Assembly: GCF_037027445.1 (NCBI RefSeq)
Contig: NZ_JBANDL010000002.1
Span: 2,480,001 to 2,544,000, forward strand
Length of the DNA stretch: 64,000 bases
Direction of reading: 5' to 3'
Source of the DNA: Lysobacter firmicutimachus
GTDB lineage: Bacteria > Pseudomonadota > Gammaproteobacteria > Xanthomonadales > Xanthomonadaceae
Both the position numbers and the translations under genes were made by a program. Every line of letters begins with the position of its first letter. Position 1 is the stretch's first letter. Below are positions 52,658-61,615 of this stretch, one piece after another. A model generated the notes under the pieces. That model was not told where the DNA came from. It did not search any database and worked only from the letters and a program-made list of their open reading frames with translations.

Positions 52658-55261
52658 ATGACTCTGCGCGACTACGCTAGCAAACGCCGTCTCGGACTTA
52701 CTCCGGAACCCGGCGTAGAGGGCGGCCGGGCCCGGCGGCGCGCCGGCGGACGGCCGATCTTCGTGGTCCAGTTGCATCACGCGCGAGCCAGGCACTACGA
52801 CTTCCGTCTCGAGGCCGACGGCGTGCTCAAGAGCTGGGCGGTGCCGAAGGGGCCGTCGCTTCGCGCCGGCGAGAAGCGGTTGGCGGTCGAAGTGGAGGAT
52901 CACCCGATCGATTACGCCGGCTTCGAGGGCGATATTCCCAAAGGGCATTACGGCGCCGGCCATGTCGATCTGTTCGACCGCGGCACCTGGTCGACCGAGC
53001 GCGACGCGCTGGAGCAGATCGCCGCAGGCAAGCTGGATTTCGAGCTCGACGGCGAACGGCTGCACGGCGGCTATACCCTGGTCCGCACCCGCCGCGCAGG
53101 GCGCCAACCCCAGTGGCTGCTGATCAAGCGCGGCGACGAACATGCGCGCGATCTGGACGCCGACGGCTTGCTTCGGTCGCCGGTCAAGTCATCCGCCAAG
53201 TCGCCTGCGTCCCCGGCTTCGTCTACGCCGAGCCGGGCGCTTCCCGTGCGCCGTGCCACGCCCGCCGGCGTCGCCTCGCGCGAACGTTGGCGCAAGGCTG
53301 CGCTGGCCGTGGACGGCGCGACCCCGGCGACCATGCCCAAGCAGATCGAGTTGCAATTGGCGAGCCTGCGCGAACGCCCGCCGGCGACCGGCGAATGGCT
53401 GTACGAAATCAAATGGGACGGCTATCGACTGCTCGCTTGGATACGGCGCGGCGTACGCCTGGAGTCGCGTAACCGGATCGACTGGAGTGCGCGTTTTCCG
53501 GCCCTGGTGGAGGCGCTAGGCGCCCTGCCGGTACGCAGCGCGGTGCTGGACGGCGAGCTGATCGCCCTCGACGCCGAAGGCCGCAGCGACTTCGGCGAGC
53601 TGCAACGCAGACTCGAGGCCGGCGAGGTCGGCGGCCTGCGTTATGTGGTGTTCGACTTGCTATATCTGGACGGCATCGATCTGCGCGAAGCCGGTCAGGC
53701 AGACCGGCGCGCGCTGCTGCGGCGCCTGCTCGAAACTTCCGCTTCGCCCGTTCTCGTCTTCAGCGAACACGTCGAAGGCTCGGCCGCGCAGGTGCTGGCG
53801 GCGAGCGCCCGTGCCGGCCTGGAAGGAATCGTGTGCAAGCGCGTCGCGGCGCCGTATCGCGGCGGCCGCAGCCAGGCCTGGATCAAGCTGAAGCACGTCG
53901 CCGACGAGGAGTTCGTCGTGGTCGGCTATACCCCACCGCGCAACAGCCGCAGCGACTTTGGCTCCTTGCTGTTGGCCAGGCCGGAGGGCGGAGGCTGGCG
54001 CTACTTCGGCCGGGTGGGCAGCGGCTTCGACGACGTGGCCCTGCGCGCGATCGGCGCCCGTTTGCGGCGCCTGCATCGGGACCGGCCGGTGCTGACGCTG
54101 CCGGCGCATGTGCCGTTTCCGGTGCGCAAGGTGCAGTGGGTCCGCCCGCAGCTGGTGATCGACGTGCAATCGCGCGGTCGCGGCAAAGAGGGGTTGCTGC
54201 GCCAGGCCAGCTTCCTGCGCCTGCGCGAGGACAAGGCCGCGGCCGATCTGGCCGCACCGTCGCGCCGGCGTGCGCGAACGCCGGAGCCAGGCGAGGACAC
54301 CGCAATGAAACAGCTCCCACCGGACGGAGCCAAAAAAGCGCGCGGCCGCAGTCGCTCCAACGCCCCGAAAACCGACGCCGAATCGAGGCGGTCCGTTCGC
54401 GTCGAGTCGTTGCCGCTGACTCACCCCGAGCGGATCGTCTATCCCGACGCCGGTATCCGCAAAGGCGAGGTCGCCGAGTACTATCGCGCGGTATCCGCCT
54501 GGCTTTTGCCGGAACTGATCGATCGCCCGCTGTCGTTGCTGCGTTGCCCGCATGGAATCGCGGACGCCTGTTTTTTCCAGAAGCACTACAACGGCAGTTT
54601 CGGTCGCGACGTGCACCCGGTCGCGCTCGAGGAATCGGGCGGGCGCGCCGACTACGTGTATGTGCGCGACCTCGACGGCGTGCTGGCCCTGGTGCAGATG
54701 AATACGATCGAGTTCCATCCTTGGGGGGCGCGGCGCAAGGCTCCGGACAAGCCGGACCGGATGGTGTTCGACCTCGATCCGGCGGAGGGCATCGCCTGGA
54801 GCGAACTCAAGCGCGCCGCGCGCGAAGTGCGCGACCGCCTGGCCGAACTCGGCCTGGAAAGTTGGGTGCGCCTGTCCGGCGGCAAGGGAGTGCACGTGGT
54901 CGTGCCGATCCGCCCCGGGCCGCAATGGAGCGAGGTCAAAGACTTCTGCGAGGCCTTTGCTGACGCCATGAGTACCCAGTCGCCACTGCATTACGTCGCC
55001 ACGGCCTCCAAGGCCGCGCGCAAGGGGCGGATCTTCATCGACTGGCTGCGCAATACGCGCGGCGCCACCAGCGTCGCCGGGTGGTCGTTGCGCGCCCGCG
55101 CCGGAGCGCCGGTAGCGATGCCGTTGCGTTGGGACGAGTTCTCGCGCAGCGGCTCCTCGACCGACTTCGACCTGCCCAAGGCCGTGCGGCGCGCGGCGCG
55201 ACTGCGCAGCGACCCCTGGGAAGGCTTCGCCGAAAGCCGCCAACGCCTGCCCGGCCGCTAG
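52658..55261 (+). CDS. ligD: ATP-dependent DNA ligase LigD (PE-LIG-POL)
   Basis: 867 residues with all three modules. The 3'-phosphoesterase has H40, H46, D48, R50 (LHHARARHYDFRLE). The ligase has catalytic K252 in YEIKWDGYR and the OB-fold. The polymerase/primase has D705/D707 in MVFDLDP and SGGKGVHVVVPI. The order PE-LIG-POL is that of Pseudomonas LigD. A Ser/Pro/Ala linker separates PE from LIG. It ends with a 4-base overlap with the convergent mgtC-like gene. It is the last gene of the operon that starts at 49352. Confidence 0.96.
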   Translation: MTLRDYASKRRLGLTPEPGVEGGRARRRAGGRPIFVVQLHHARARHYDFRLEADGVLKSWAVPKGPSLRAGEKRLAVEVEDHPIDYAGFEGDIPKGHYGAGHVDLFDRGTWSTERDALEQIAAGKLDFELDGERLHGGYTLVRTRRAGRQPQWLLIKRGDEHARDLDADGLLRSPVKSSAKSPASPASSTPSRALPVRRATPAGVASRERWRKAALAVDGATPATMPKQIELQLASLRERPPATGEWLYEIKWDGYRLLAWIRRGVRLESRNRIDWSARFPALVEALGALPVRSAVLDGELIALDAEGRSDFGELQRRLEAGEVGGLRYVVFDLLYLDGIDLREAGQADRRALLRRLLETSASPVLVFSEHVEGSAAQVLAASARAGLEGIVCKRVAAPYRGGRSQAWIKLKHVADEEFVVVGYTPPRNSRSDFGSLLLARPEGGGWRYFGRVGSGFDDVALRAIGARLRRLHRDRPVLTLPAHVPFPVRKVQWVRPQLVIDVQSRGRGKEGLLRQASFLRLREDKAAADLAAPSRRRARTPEPGEDTAMKQLPPDGAKKARGRSRSNAPKTDAESRRSVRVESLPLTHPERIVYPDAGIRKGEVAEYYRAVSAWLLPELIDRPLSLLRCPHGIADACFFQKHYNGSFGRDVHPVALEESGGRADYVYVRDLDGVLALVQMNTIEFHPWGARRKAPDKPDRMVFDLDPAEGIAWSELKRAAREVRDRLAELGLESWVRLSGGKGVHVVVPIRPGPQWSEVKDFCEAFADAMSTQSPLHYVATASKAARKGRIFIDWLRNTRGATSVAGWSLRARAGAPVAMPLRWDEFSRSGSSTDFDLPKAVRRAARLRSDPWEGFAESRQRLPGR

Positions 55262-55749
55262 CGCGGCACGCTGTCGTCGTCGTTGCCCGGCGGCGGCGAT
55301 TCGCTGCCGACCTTGCGCTCGAATAAGTTCAACAAGGCCAGTACGCCCAGGGTCAGGGCGGTCGCCGCGAACGCCAGCAGGTGATAACGCAAGCCGGTGC
55401 ACGCACCGATCACCGCGACCATCAGCAGCGAAGCGGCCGTGGTGATGCCGGCCACGGCCTGGCCGCGCCGACGGGCGAAGATGGTGCCGGCGCCGATGAA
55501 GGCCACGCCGGCGACGACGGCTTCGACCAGGCGCAAGGGATCGATGTTGACCAGGAAGGGCATGCGGAATCGCGGGTCGACCACGATCAATTGCCCCAGG
55601 CCGATCAGCAGCGAGGAGGCGCCGGCGACCAGCATGTGGGTGCGAAAGCCGGCAGGCCGGTTCTTGAATTCGCGCTCCAGTCCGATCGCGCCGCCGAGCA
55701 GCATGGCATAGGCGCTGCCGGCGACGACCCAGAGTTGTTCGGCTTGCAT
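55258..55749 (-). CDS. MgtC/SapB family membrane protein
   Basis: 163 residues. Hydrophobic helices with the family motifs: LLGGAIGLEREFKNRPAGFRTHMLV, LVEAVVAGVAFIGAGTIF and TTAASLLMVAVIGAC, ending with a short charged tail. MgtC modulates the F-ATPase and Mg2+ homeostasis during low-Mg or host stress; the exact role here is unknown. GGAG precedes the ATG by 7 bases. Convergent with ligD. Confidence 0.9.
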   Translation of the reverse strand: MQAEQLWVVAGSAYAMLLGGAIGLEREFKNRPAGFRTHMLVAGASSLLIGLGQLIVVDPRFRMPFLVNIDPLRLVEAVVAGVAFIGAGTIFARRRGQAVAGITTAASLLMVAVIGACTGLRYHLLAFAATALTLGVLALLNLFERKVGSESPPPGNDDDSVPR

Positions 55750-55949
55750 GAATGCGCTCCGCAACGCGCGGCTGAACCCGCGACGACTTCGTCGATTGAT
55801 AACTGCGGCAGCGTGATCCGCCCGTGACCGGCTGCGCGCATCGTGACGGTGCGTGCACATCGCCGATACCGATCCCTAACGCCTTCCTGCAGTCCGATTA
55901 ACCCCCGCGCGGGTAGCGTCGAATCGAATCCAAACGCAGGAGCCAGACC

Positions 55950-56132
55950 ATGTCGCGCGGCGAGAAGTCGGCTTATACCGACAAACAGAAGCGCCAGGCC
56001 GAACACATCGAGGAGGGATACCGCAAGGAAGGCGTGTCCAAGAAGGAGGCCGAAGCGCGTGCCTGGGCTACCGTCAACAAGCAGGACGGCGGCGGAAAGA
56101 AGTCCGGTTCCGGGCGAAAAGACCATCACTGA
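55950..56132 (+). CDS. Small hydrophilic stress-type protein (MSRGEKSAYT family)
   Basis: 60 residues: SRGEKSAYTDKQKRQAEHIEEGYRKEGVSKKEAEARAWATVNKQDGG is cited here only by its parts, EKSAYTDKQKRQAEHIEEGY and EAEARAWATVNKQDGGGKKS. This is a widely distributed conserved short protein, sometimes labelled 'plasmid stabilization'; the label is not supported by function. CAGGAG lies 9 bases before the ATG. It is followed by a 124-base gap and the BON-domain gene. Confidence 0.7.
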   Translation: MSRGEKSAYTDKQKRQAEHIEEGYRKEGVSKKEAEARAWATVNKQDGGGKKSGSGRKDHH

Positions 56133-56256
56133 AGAGACGGCGGTCGAGCGTCGGCTGCGACTGCAACGCTGCCTTGTCGGCCGCCAGGGCGGCGATTACC
56201 GCTCTATCGATTCCACGCGCCGGCGGCCGTGCCGGCGCCTCAACGAGGAACTTGCC

Positions 56257-56625
56257 ATGAATGCGATCCGTACCGCGAGTATTGTTCTGGGCCTGAGCCT
56301 GTGCGCCGGTGCCGTCGCCGCGCCGCAATCGGCCGGCACCGCCGCGAGCCAAGATCCGGCCGTTTCCGCCACCGGCAACGACTCGGCGCAGCCGGTCAGC
56401 GACACCTGGATCACCACCAAGGTCAAGACCGAACTGCTGGCCACCAAGGGTGTATCGGGCACCGACATCAGCGTCGAAACCGTCAACGGAGTGGTCAAGC
56501 TGTCCGGCCACGTGAGCGGCAAGGCCGAGGCCGACAAGGCCGCCTCGGTCGCGCGCAACGTCGATGGCGTCAAGAGCGTCGACACCAGCGCCTTGGTCGC
56601 GGCCAAGAGCGCCGGCAGCAAGTAA
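56257..56625 (+). CDS. Periplasmic BON-domain protein (OsmY-like)
   Basis: 122 residues with a signal peptide (RTASIVLGLSLCAGAVAAPQ) and one BON domain: VSDTWITTKVKTELLATKG, VSVETVNGVVKLSGHV and ADKAASVARNVDGVKSVDTS. The OsmY family protects the envelope under osmotic and misfolding stress. GAGGAA precedes the ATG. This is the second BON protein of the window. Confidence 0.9.
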   Translation: MNAIRTASIVLGLSLCAGAVAAPQSAGTAASQDPAVSATGNDSAQPVSDTWITTKVKTELLATKGVSGTDISVETVNGVVKLSGHVSGKAEADKAASVARNVDGVKSVDTSALVAAKSAGSK

Positions 56626-56764
56626 CCGAGCGAACGGTGCGTTCGGGGACGGCCGCGGGCGCCGGCGGATCGATGCCGTCCGGCGCCCGCGAGTCTGCCG
56701 CCCGCCGTGCCGCGCGATCCTCCACGCTCTGCCCATACCCTCCGATCAGCCGGTTTTCGCCATC

Positions 56765-57100
56765 ATGACCCAACTCGCCGATCGCGTCGTCACCGACTCC
56801 GCCGACATCGCGCGCCTGACCCGGTTGATCGAGGACTTGGCGGACGAAGCCCTGGTCTGCCTGGTTCTCATCGACGGCAGCCGCCGGCTCGGGGTCGTGA
56901 CTGCGCGCCCGAGCCTGCAGACCTTTCTCGATCCCAGCGGCCGCGAAGGCGTCAACGCCGTATTGCGCGTCGACGATCCGAAGATCGAAAGCGGGACCTG
57001 TTATCTATGGCTGGACGAGATCATCGAAGTGCGTCCGATCCACTCCGACCGACGCGACTTCGCCCGGCCCGCGCCGGGCATGCGAGTCGCGCCCCGCTAG
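56765..57100 (+). CDS. DUF3247 family protein
   Basis: 111 residues: SADIARLTRLIEDLADEALV, LIDGSRRLGVVTARPSLQ, SGTCYLWLDEIIEVRPI. The family (PF11607) is restricted to Xanthomonadaceae and relatives, and a structure from Xanthomonas shows an Sm-like fold. RNA binding has been suggested but not shown. The start ATG gives the family N-terminus. Confidence 0.8.
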   Translation: MTQLADRVVTDSADIARLTRLIEDLADEALVCLVLIDGSRRLGVVTARPSLQTFLDPSGREGVNAVLRVDDPKIESGTCYLWLDEIIEVRPIHSDRRDFARPAPGMRVAPR

Positions 57101-57129
57101 GTGGGCGCACCGTTTCCAAGGAGCCTGCC

Positions 57130-57363
57130 ATGTCGACCTGCGATGTTTGCGGCAACCAGTACGACAAGACGTTTACCGTCCACCGGGCCGGACAGACCGG
57201 CACCTTCGACTCCTTCGAATGCGCGATCCACGCGATGGCCCCGCGCTGCGCGCACTGCGATTGCCGCATCGTCGGCCACGGCGTCGAGAACGACGGCCGA
57301 TTCTATTGCTGCGCGCATTGCGCCAAGAAATCCGGCGTGCGCGGCATCGAAGACCGCATTTGA
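57130..57363 (+). CDS. Small Cys-rich zinc-ribbon protein
   Basis: 77 residues with the Cys pattern CDVCGNQYDK, DSFECAIHAM, PRCAHCDCRIVGHG and FYCCAHCAKKSG (ten Cys and several His), likely two zinc sites. Similar small proteins are common in Pseudomonas and Lysobacter; function unknown. AAGGAG lies 8 bases before the ATG. It follows DUF3247 at 29 bases and may be in its operon. Confidence 0.8.
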   Translation: MSTCDVCGNQYDKTFTVHRAGQTGTFDSFECAIHAMAPRCAHCDCRIVGHGVENDGRFYCCAHCAKKSGVRGIEDRI

Positions 57364-57588
57364 CGAGGGCCAGTCGCGCGGGGGAGCGCGGAAACAAGCC
57401 GCTCCCGTCGCTTGCGGACGGGTGTCCGCAGCGGTTGTCCGGCCGGCGCGGCAGCGCGCCACCCGGCGGTTGCGACGGCGCGCCGGTGCGAACCGCGTCG
57501 GCGGTCACGTCGCCGTTTCGCACCGCATTTACGCACCGGCGCGGATGCTCTGCGCAACGGCCCGCGGACGGGCCGGACGGAAGCGACG

Positions 57589-58224
57589 ATGCCGGCGCGT
57601 GCCGACCCCGAACTGGCTTTCCTGCGTAGCGCCGATCCGGACACCGGGCCCGGTGCGAGCGAAGGCGAGTGCTACCTGTACGTTTTCCCAAGCGCCGGCG
57701 AGGATTTGCTCAAGCTTGGATTCTCCCGCAATCCGCTCGGCCGCATGCAGGCCCTGCATCCTCGCTATTACGAATTCTTCGATCTCGAGCGCGGGTGGCT
57801 GGCGCAGACCGATTCGGTGCGCGAGGCGCGTCGCCTGGAACGCGATCTGCATCGCAGCCTGGGCGAGTACAACGCGCCGGCGCCGCTGACCGTACGCAAG
57901 GCCGCCGCCGGCCACGGCGAGTGGTATCGCGGCGCGTATGCCGGTCTGTGGAACCAAGCCGATCGCTTGCGGGCGGTCGGCCACGCGCTGCACTGGCCGC
58001 TGCGCGACTGGGCCGCGGCCGAACTGGCGCGCCAGGGCGAACGCCTGTACGACCGCGGCGCGGCTTTGCTGGCCCAATTGCAGGGCGAGCCCGGCCTGCT
58101 CGACGACCCGGCACTGAGCGGGCTGCGCCGTAATCTGCTCGACAGCCTGGATGCCTATCCGGCCTTGTCCGTGGAGTTGCATCTGCCCGAGCCCCTGCTG
58201 CATTGGTACTACGCCGCGCGCTAG
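57589..58224 (+). CDS. GIY-YIG/T5orf172-type nuclease-like protein
   Basis: 211 residues. The N-terminal half shows the T5orf172/GIY-YIG core: CYLYVFPSAGEDLLKLGFSRNPLGRMQALHP, with the catalytic R in GRMQ and REARRLERDLHRSL. The C-terminal part, HALHWPLRDWAAAELARQGE, is a helical addition. The family occurs in phage and stress loci, and target DNA or RNA is unknown. GGAAGC precedes the ATG. The 225-base gap before it has no gene. Confidence 0.72.
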   Translation: MPARADPELAFLRSADPDTGPGASEGECYLYVFPSAGEDLLKLGFSRNPLGRMQALHPRYYEFFDLERGWLAQTDSVREARRLERDLHRSLGEYNAPAPLTVRKAAAGHGEWYRGAYAGLWNQADRLRAVGHALHWPLRDWAAAELARQGERLYDRGAALLAQLQGEPGLLDDPALSGLRRNLLDSLDAYPALSVELHLPEPLLHWYYAAR

Positions 58225-58273
58225 CGGCGCACGTCACGGCGCGGACGCGCCCCCCACGACTGGAGCCGACCTC

Positions 58274-58465
58274 ATGACCCCACTCGATAAACCGATCCGT
58301 CGCGAACTGGAGATCGAAGGCAAGGCCTACACCCTGATCCTGGAGCCGGATGGCTTCAAGCTGGCCGAAAAGGGCCGGCGCAAGGGATTGGAATTGCGCT
58401 GGGCCGACCTGGTCTCCGGCGATGCGGCGCTGGCCGCGGCCTTGCAGGCTTCGCAGGCCGACTGA
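58274..58465 (+). CDS. Small conserved hypothetical protein
   Basis: 63 residues: IRRELEIEGKAYTLILEPDG, FKLAEKGRRKGLELRWADLV, ending in a short helix. It has the look of a small antiparallel beta sheet followed by a helix. GGAGC precedes the ATG. No known family function; convergent with alkB. Confidence 0.72.
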   Translation: MTPLDKPIRRELEIEGKAYTLILEPDGFKLAEKGRRKGLELRWADLVSGDAALAAALQASQAD

Positions 58466-58501
58466 TCTTGCCATCGGCCGCCCGCAGCCCACGGGCGGCC
58501 T

Positions 58502-59080
58502 TCAACCCGGCCGGACCCGGAACGCGAGGCTGATGCGCGGCGCGGTCACGCCCGGCGCTTTCGGAATGCCGTGGTCGTAGTGGCGCTGCGAGGCGTGGCT
58601 CATGACCAGCAGGCTGCCGGGTTCGAGTTCGACCTGCCACTGCCGATGCGGCGGACGCTTGGCGCGCAGCAGCATGCGTCGTGGCGCGCCCAGCGACAGC
58701 ACCGCGATCGGCCGCGCGGGAATCAGGTCGCGCAGCTTGTCGTTGTGCAAGGCGACGCTGTCGGCGCCGTCGCGGTAGAGATTCAGGCCGACGCTGTTGA
58801 ACGGCGTGTCCAGCCGGACGCTCACCCGTTGCGCAGCCTGGGCCAGCCACGGCGGCAGGCGATCGCGATCGAGCCGGTAGGCGGCGATGCGTCGCGGCAC
58901 ATCGACCAGGCGCTCGTACATCATCCGGGTGCACGCACTCCACTCGGCCCGCGCGAGCAGGCTGTCGAACAGCTGCGCGGCTTCGTCCGCGGCGAACACC
59001 CCGGGCAGGTAGTACACCCCGTCTTCGTCGTCGGCGATGAAGCGCTGCGGAGTCGGAGCGAACAATGAGGCCTGATGCAT
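58502..59080 (-). CDS. alkB: Alpha-ketoglutarate-dependent dioxygenase AlkB
   Basis: 192 residues. Oxidative demethylation of 1-methyladenine and 3-methylcytosine in DNA or RNA. The iron ligands HxD (ALHNDK) and the distal His (RHYDHGIPK) are present, together with the 2-oxoglutarate Arg and substrate Arg in ISLAFRVR. N-terminal substrate-lid blocks GVYYLPGVF and NLYRDGADSVA are typical. It adds direct alkylation repair to the DNA-repair content of the window. Convergent with the 63-residue gene. Confidence 0.92.
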   Translation of the reverse strand: MHQASLFAPTPQRFIADDEDGVYYLPGVFAADEAAQLFDSLLARAEWSACTRMMYERLVDVPRRIAAYRLDRDRLPPWLAQAAQRVSVRLDTPFNSVGLNLYRDGADSVALHNDKLRDLIPARPIAVLSLGAPRRMLLRAKRPPHRQWQVELEPGSLLVMSHASQRHYDHGIPKAPGVTAPRISLAFRVRPG

Positions 59081-59139
59081 GGCGCATCTTCCCCAGCGGG
59101 CGTCTCAATCGGTGAGACGCCTTCCGCAGGCACAGCCGC

Positions 59140-60417
59140 TCAGTCTTCGCGGCGTTCCAGCTTGGGCAAGAACCAGGCCAGCAGCCCGATCGCCGGCAGA
59201 TAGGCGCACAGGCCGTACACCGCCTCGATGCCGATGCGGTCGGCCAGTTGGCCCAGCGCGGCCGCGCCGAGGCCGCCCATGCCGAAGGCGAAGCCGAAGA
59301 ACAGGCCGGCGATGACGCCGGTGCGGCCGGGCACCAGTTCCTGCGCATAGACCAGGATCGCCGAGAACGCCGACGACAGCACCAGCCCGATGACCACGGT
59401 CAGCGCGGTGGTCCAGAACAGGTCGGCATGCGGCAGCATCAGGGTGAAGGGCAGCACGCCGAGGATCGAAAACCAGATCACGTAGCGGCGGCCGACGCGG
59501 TCGCCGATCGGCCCGCCGAGCAGGGTGCCGGCGGCGACCGCGCCGAGGAACACGAACAGATGCAACTGGGCGTCGCGTGCGCCGAGGTGGAACTTCTCCA
59601 TCAGGTAGAAGGTGTAGTAGCTCGACAGGCTGGCCATGTAGAAGTACTTGGAGAAGATCAGCACGCCGAGTACGGCCATGGTCGCCGCCACGGTGCGACG
59701 CGGCAGCGGCGGCGCGGTGCCGGCACGCTTGCGCTGCTGCCGCTGCGCGGGGATCTGGGCGCGATACCACCCCCCGATCCGGCTCAGGATCGCGATGGCG
59801 GTCAACGCTGCCAGCGCGAACCAGCCGACGCTGCCCTGGCCGTGCGGCATGACGACGTAGGCCGCCAGCAGCGGCCCCAGGGCCGAGCCGACGTTGCCCC
59901 CGACCTGGAACAGCGACTGGGCCAGGCCATGACGGCCGCCGGAAGCCATCCGCGCCACGCGCGAGGACTCGGGATGGAATACCGACGAACCCGAGCCGAC
60001 CAGGGCCGCGGCCAGCAGGAGCATCGGAAAGCTCGATGCGCGCGACAGCAGCAATAAGCCGACCAGGGTGAAGCCCATGCCGATCGCCAGCGAGTAGGGC
60101 ATCGGCCGCTTGTCGGTGTAGATGCCGACCAGCGGCTGCAGCAGCGAAGCGGTGACCTGGAAGGTGAGGGTGATCAGGCCGATCTGGCCGAAATCGAGCG
60201 CGAACGCGTCCTTGAGCAGCGGATAGATCGCCGGCAGCAAGGATTGGATCATGTCGTTGAGCAGATGGCAGACGCTGAGCATCGCCAGGATCGGCAAAGC
60301 GATGCGCGCCGGTTCGGCGGCAGCGGCCGGCGCGGAAAATTCCGGTACCGCCGCCGGCCCAGCGGCATCGGCGGCGGACAGCGTGGCGTCGGTGCGCGCG
60401 GTATCGAGAGAATTCAT
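59140..60417 (-). CDS. fsr: MFS efflux pump, fosmidomycin-resistance type
   Basis: 425 residues, 12 membrane helices, with the Fsr N-terminal signature HLLNDMIQSLLPAIYPLLKDAFALDFGQIGLITLTFQ and the motifs SRVARMASGGRHGLAQS and FGFAFGMGGLGAA. It exports fosmidomycin or similar in E. coli. An unusually long Ala/Pro-rich N-terminal extension (about 40 residues) precedes the first helix. It is divergent from an AraC regulator, which may control it. The 169-base gap contains both promoters. Confidence 0.93.
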   Translation of the reverse strand: MNSLDTARTDATLSAADAAGPAAVPEFSAPAAAAEPARIALPILAMLSVCHLLNDMIQSLLPAIYPLLKDAFALDFGQIGLITLTFQVTASLLQPLVGIYTDKRPMPYSLAIGMGFTLVGLLLLSRASSFPMLLLAAALVGSGSSVFHPESSRVARMASGGRHGLAQSLFQVGGNVGSALGPLLAAYVVMPHGQGSVGWFALAALTAIAILSRIGGWYRAQIPAQRQQRKRAGTAPPLPRRTVAATMAVLGVLIFSKYFYMASLSSYYTFYLMEKFHLGARDAQLHLFVFLGAVAAGTLLGGPIGDRVGRRYVIWFSILGVLPFTLMLPHADLFWTTALTVVIGLVLSSAFSAILVYAQELVPGRTGVIAGLFFGFAFGMGGLGAAALGQLADRIGIEAVYGLCAYLPAIGLLAWFLPKLERRED

Positions 60418-60586
60418 GCGGCATCAGCGGGCCATCGGCCCGTCGCGGAAGCGACCGGCGGGCGAGGGCGGCGGCAGCCGTCCTTCGCATCGCATCGGTC
60501 GGAAAGGAAATGGTCGTGACGCAGTAGACGCGCCCGCGACACTGCCCGCATTATCGTTCAGGTCAACAGTCTTCGAGATCGGGCCA

Positions 60587-61360
60587 ATGCGCAACGTTTT
60601 GGCGACCCAGGCCGACGCCTTGCCGGGGCGGATCGTCGCCACCGCGAACGACTATCCGACCGATCACCGCGTCGCCCGCCATCGCCACCGCCGCGCGCAG
60701 CTGCTCTACGCCGCACACGGGCTGATGCTGGTGACCACCTCGGCGGGGCGGTGGATCGTCCCGCCGGAACGCGCGGTGTGGATTCCGGCCGGGGTCGAGC
60801 ACGAGGTGCAGGTGCTGGTGCGGATCAGCACCCGCAGCGTTTATGTCGAACCCGGCGTCAGCGCCGATCTGCCGGCGGACTGCCGGGTGCTCGGGGTCGC
60901 GCCTTTGCTGCGGCAGTTGCTGTTGGAGACCCTGGACCTGCCCCTGCCGGGCGAGGCCGATGCGCGCGCGCAGCTGATCTATTCGCTGATCGTGCATGAG
61001 ATCGAACGCGCGCCGGTGCTGCCGCTGGACATTCCGTTCCCGACCGAGCCGCGCCTGGCCAAGCGTTGCCGCGCGTATCTGGCGCGTCCCTCGCCGCACG
61101 ACGGCATCGACGACTGGTGCCGCGACCTGGCGATGAGCCGGCGCACCTTCACCCGCCGATTCCGCGCCGAGACCGGGATCAGCTTCGCCCAGTGGTGCCG
61201 GCAGGCGGCGATCTTCGCCGCGCTGCCGCGCCTGGCCGCGGGCGAGCCGATCACCGCCCTGGCCCTGGACCTGGGTTACGACAGCGCTTCGGCCTTCAGC
61301 ACCATGTTCAAGCGCATCGTCGGCATGCCGCCGAGCCGCTATCTGGGCAACGCCGCCTAG
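60587..61360 (+). CDS. AraC-family transcriptional regulator with cupin sensor
   Basis: 257 residues. N-terminal cupin (VARHRHRRAQLLYAAHGLMLVTTSAGRWIVPPERAVWIPAGVEHEV), C-terminal AraC double helix-turn-helix (DDWCRDLAMSRRTFTRRFRAETG and ITALALDLGYDSASAFSTMFKRIVGMPPSRYL). This is the architecture of regulators divergent from MFS pumps (NimR-like), and the neighbour is an Fsr-type pump, so control of that pump is a reasonable inference. Confidence 0.92.
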   Translation: MRNVLATQADALPGRIVATANDYPTDHRVARHRHRRAQLLYAAHGLMLVTTSAGRWIVPPERAVWIPAGVEHEVQVLVRISTRSVYVEPGVSADLPADCRVLGVAPLLRQLLLETLDLPLPGEADARAQLIYSLIVHEIERAPVLPLDIPFPTEPRLAKRCRAYLARPSPHDGIDDWCRDLAMSRRTFTRRFRAETGISFAQWCRQAAIFAALPRLAAGEPITALALDLGYDSASAFSTMFKRIVGMPPSRYLGNAA

Positions 61361-61615
61361 CGGCATTGCGCCGGTCATGTGACCGCGTGCGGCTGCCCTC
61401 GGTTGAAGACTGGCCGGGAAAAGAAGCGGGCGATCTGCGTATGCATCCGCCTTTCGCCGTTGTCTGCCGGTGCGCGGTCGCGGTTGGCGCCCCCCCTTCG
61501 GCGGGCGTCGGTATCTCGTGCCGGTGCTGTTTCATCCTTAAAAAAGGAGGGATTTGCTTCCGCCGCGCTTTCGGCCAGTCGCCGAGCGACTACCGCCGTC
61601 GGCGGTGCGATCCGT

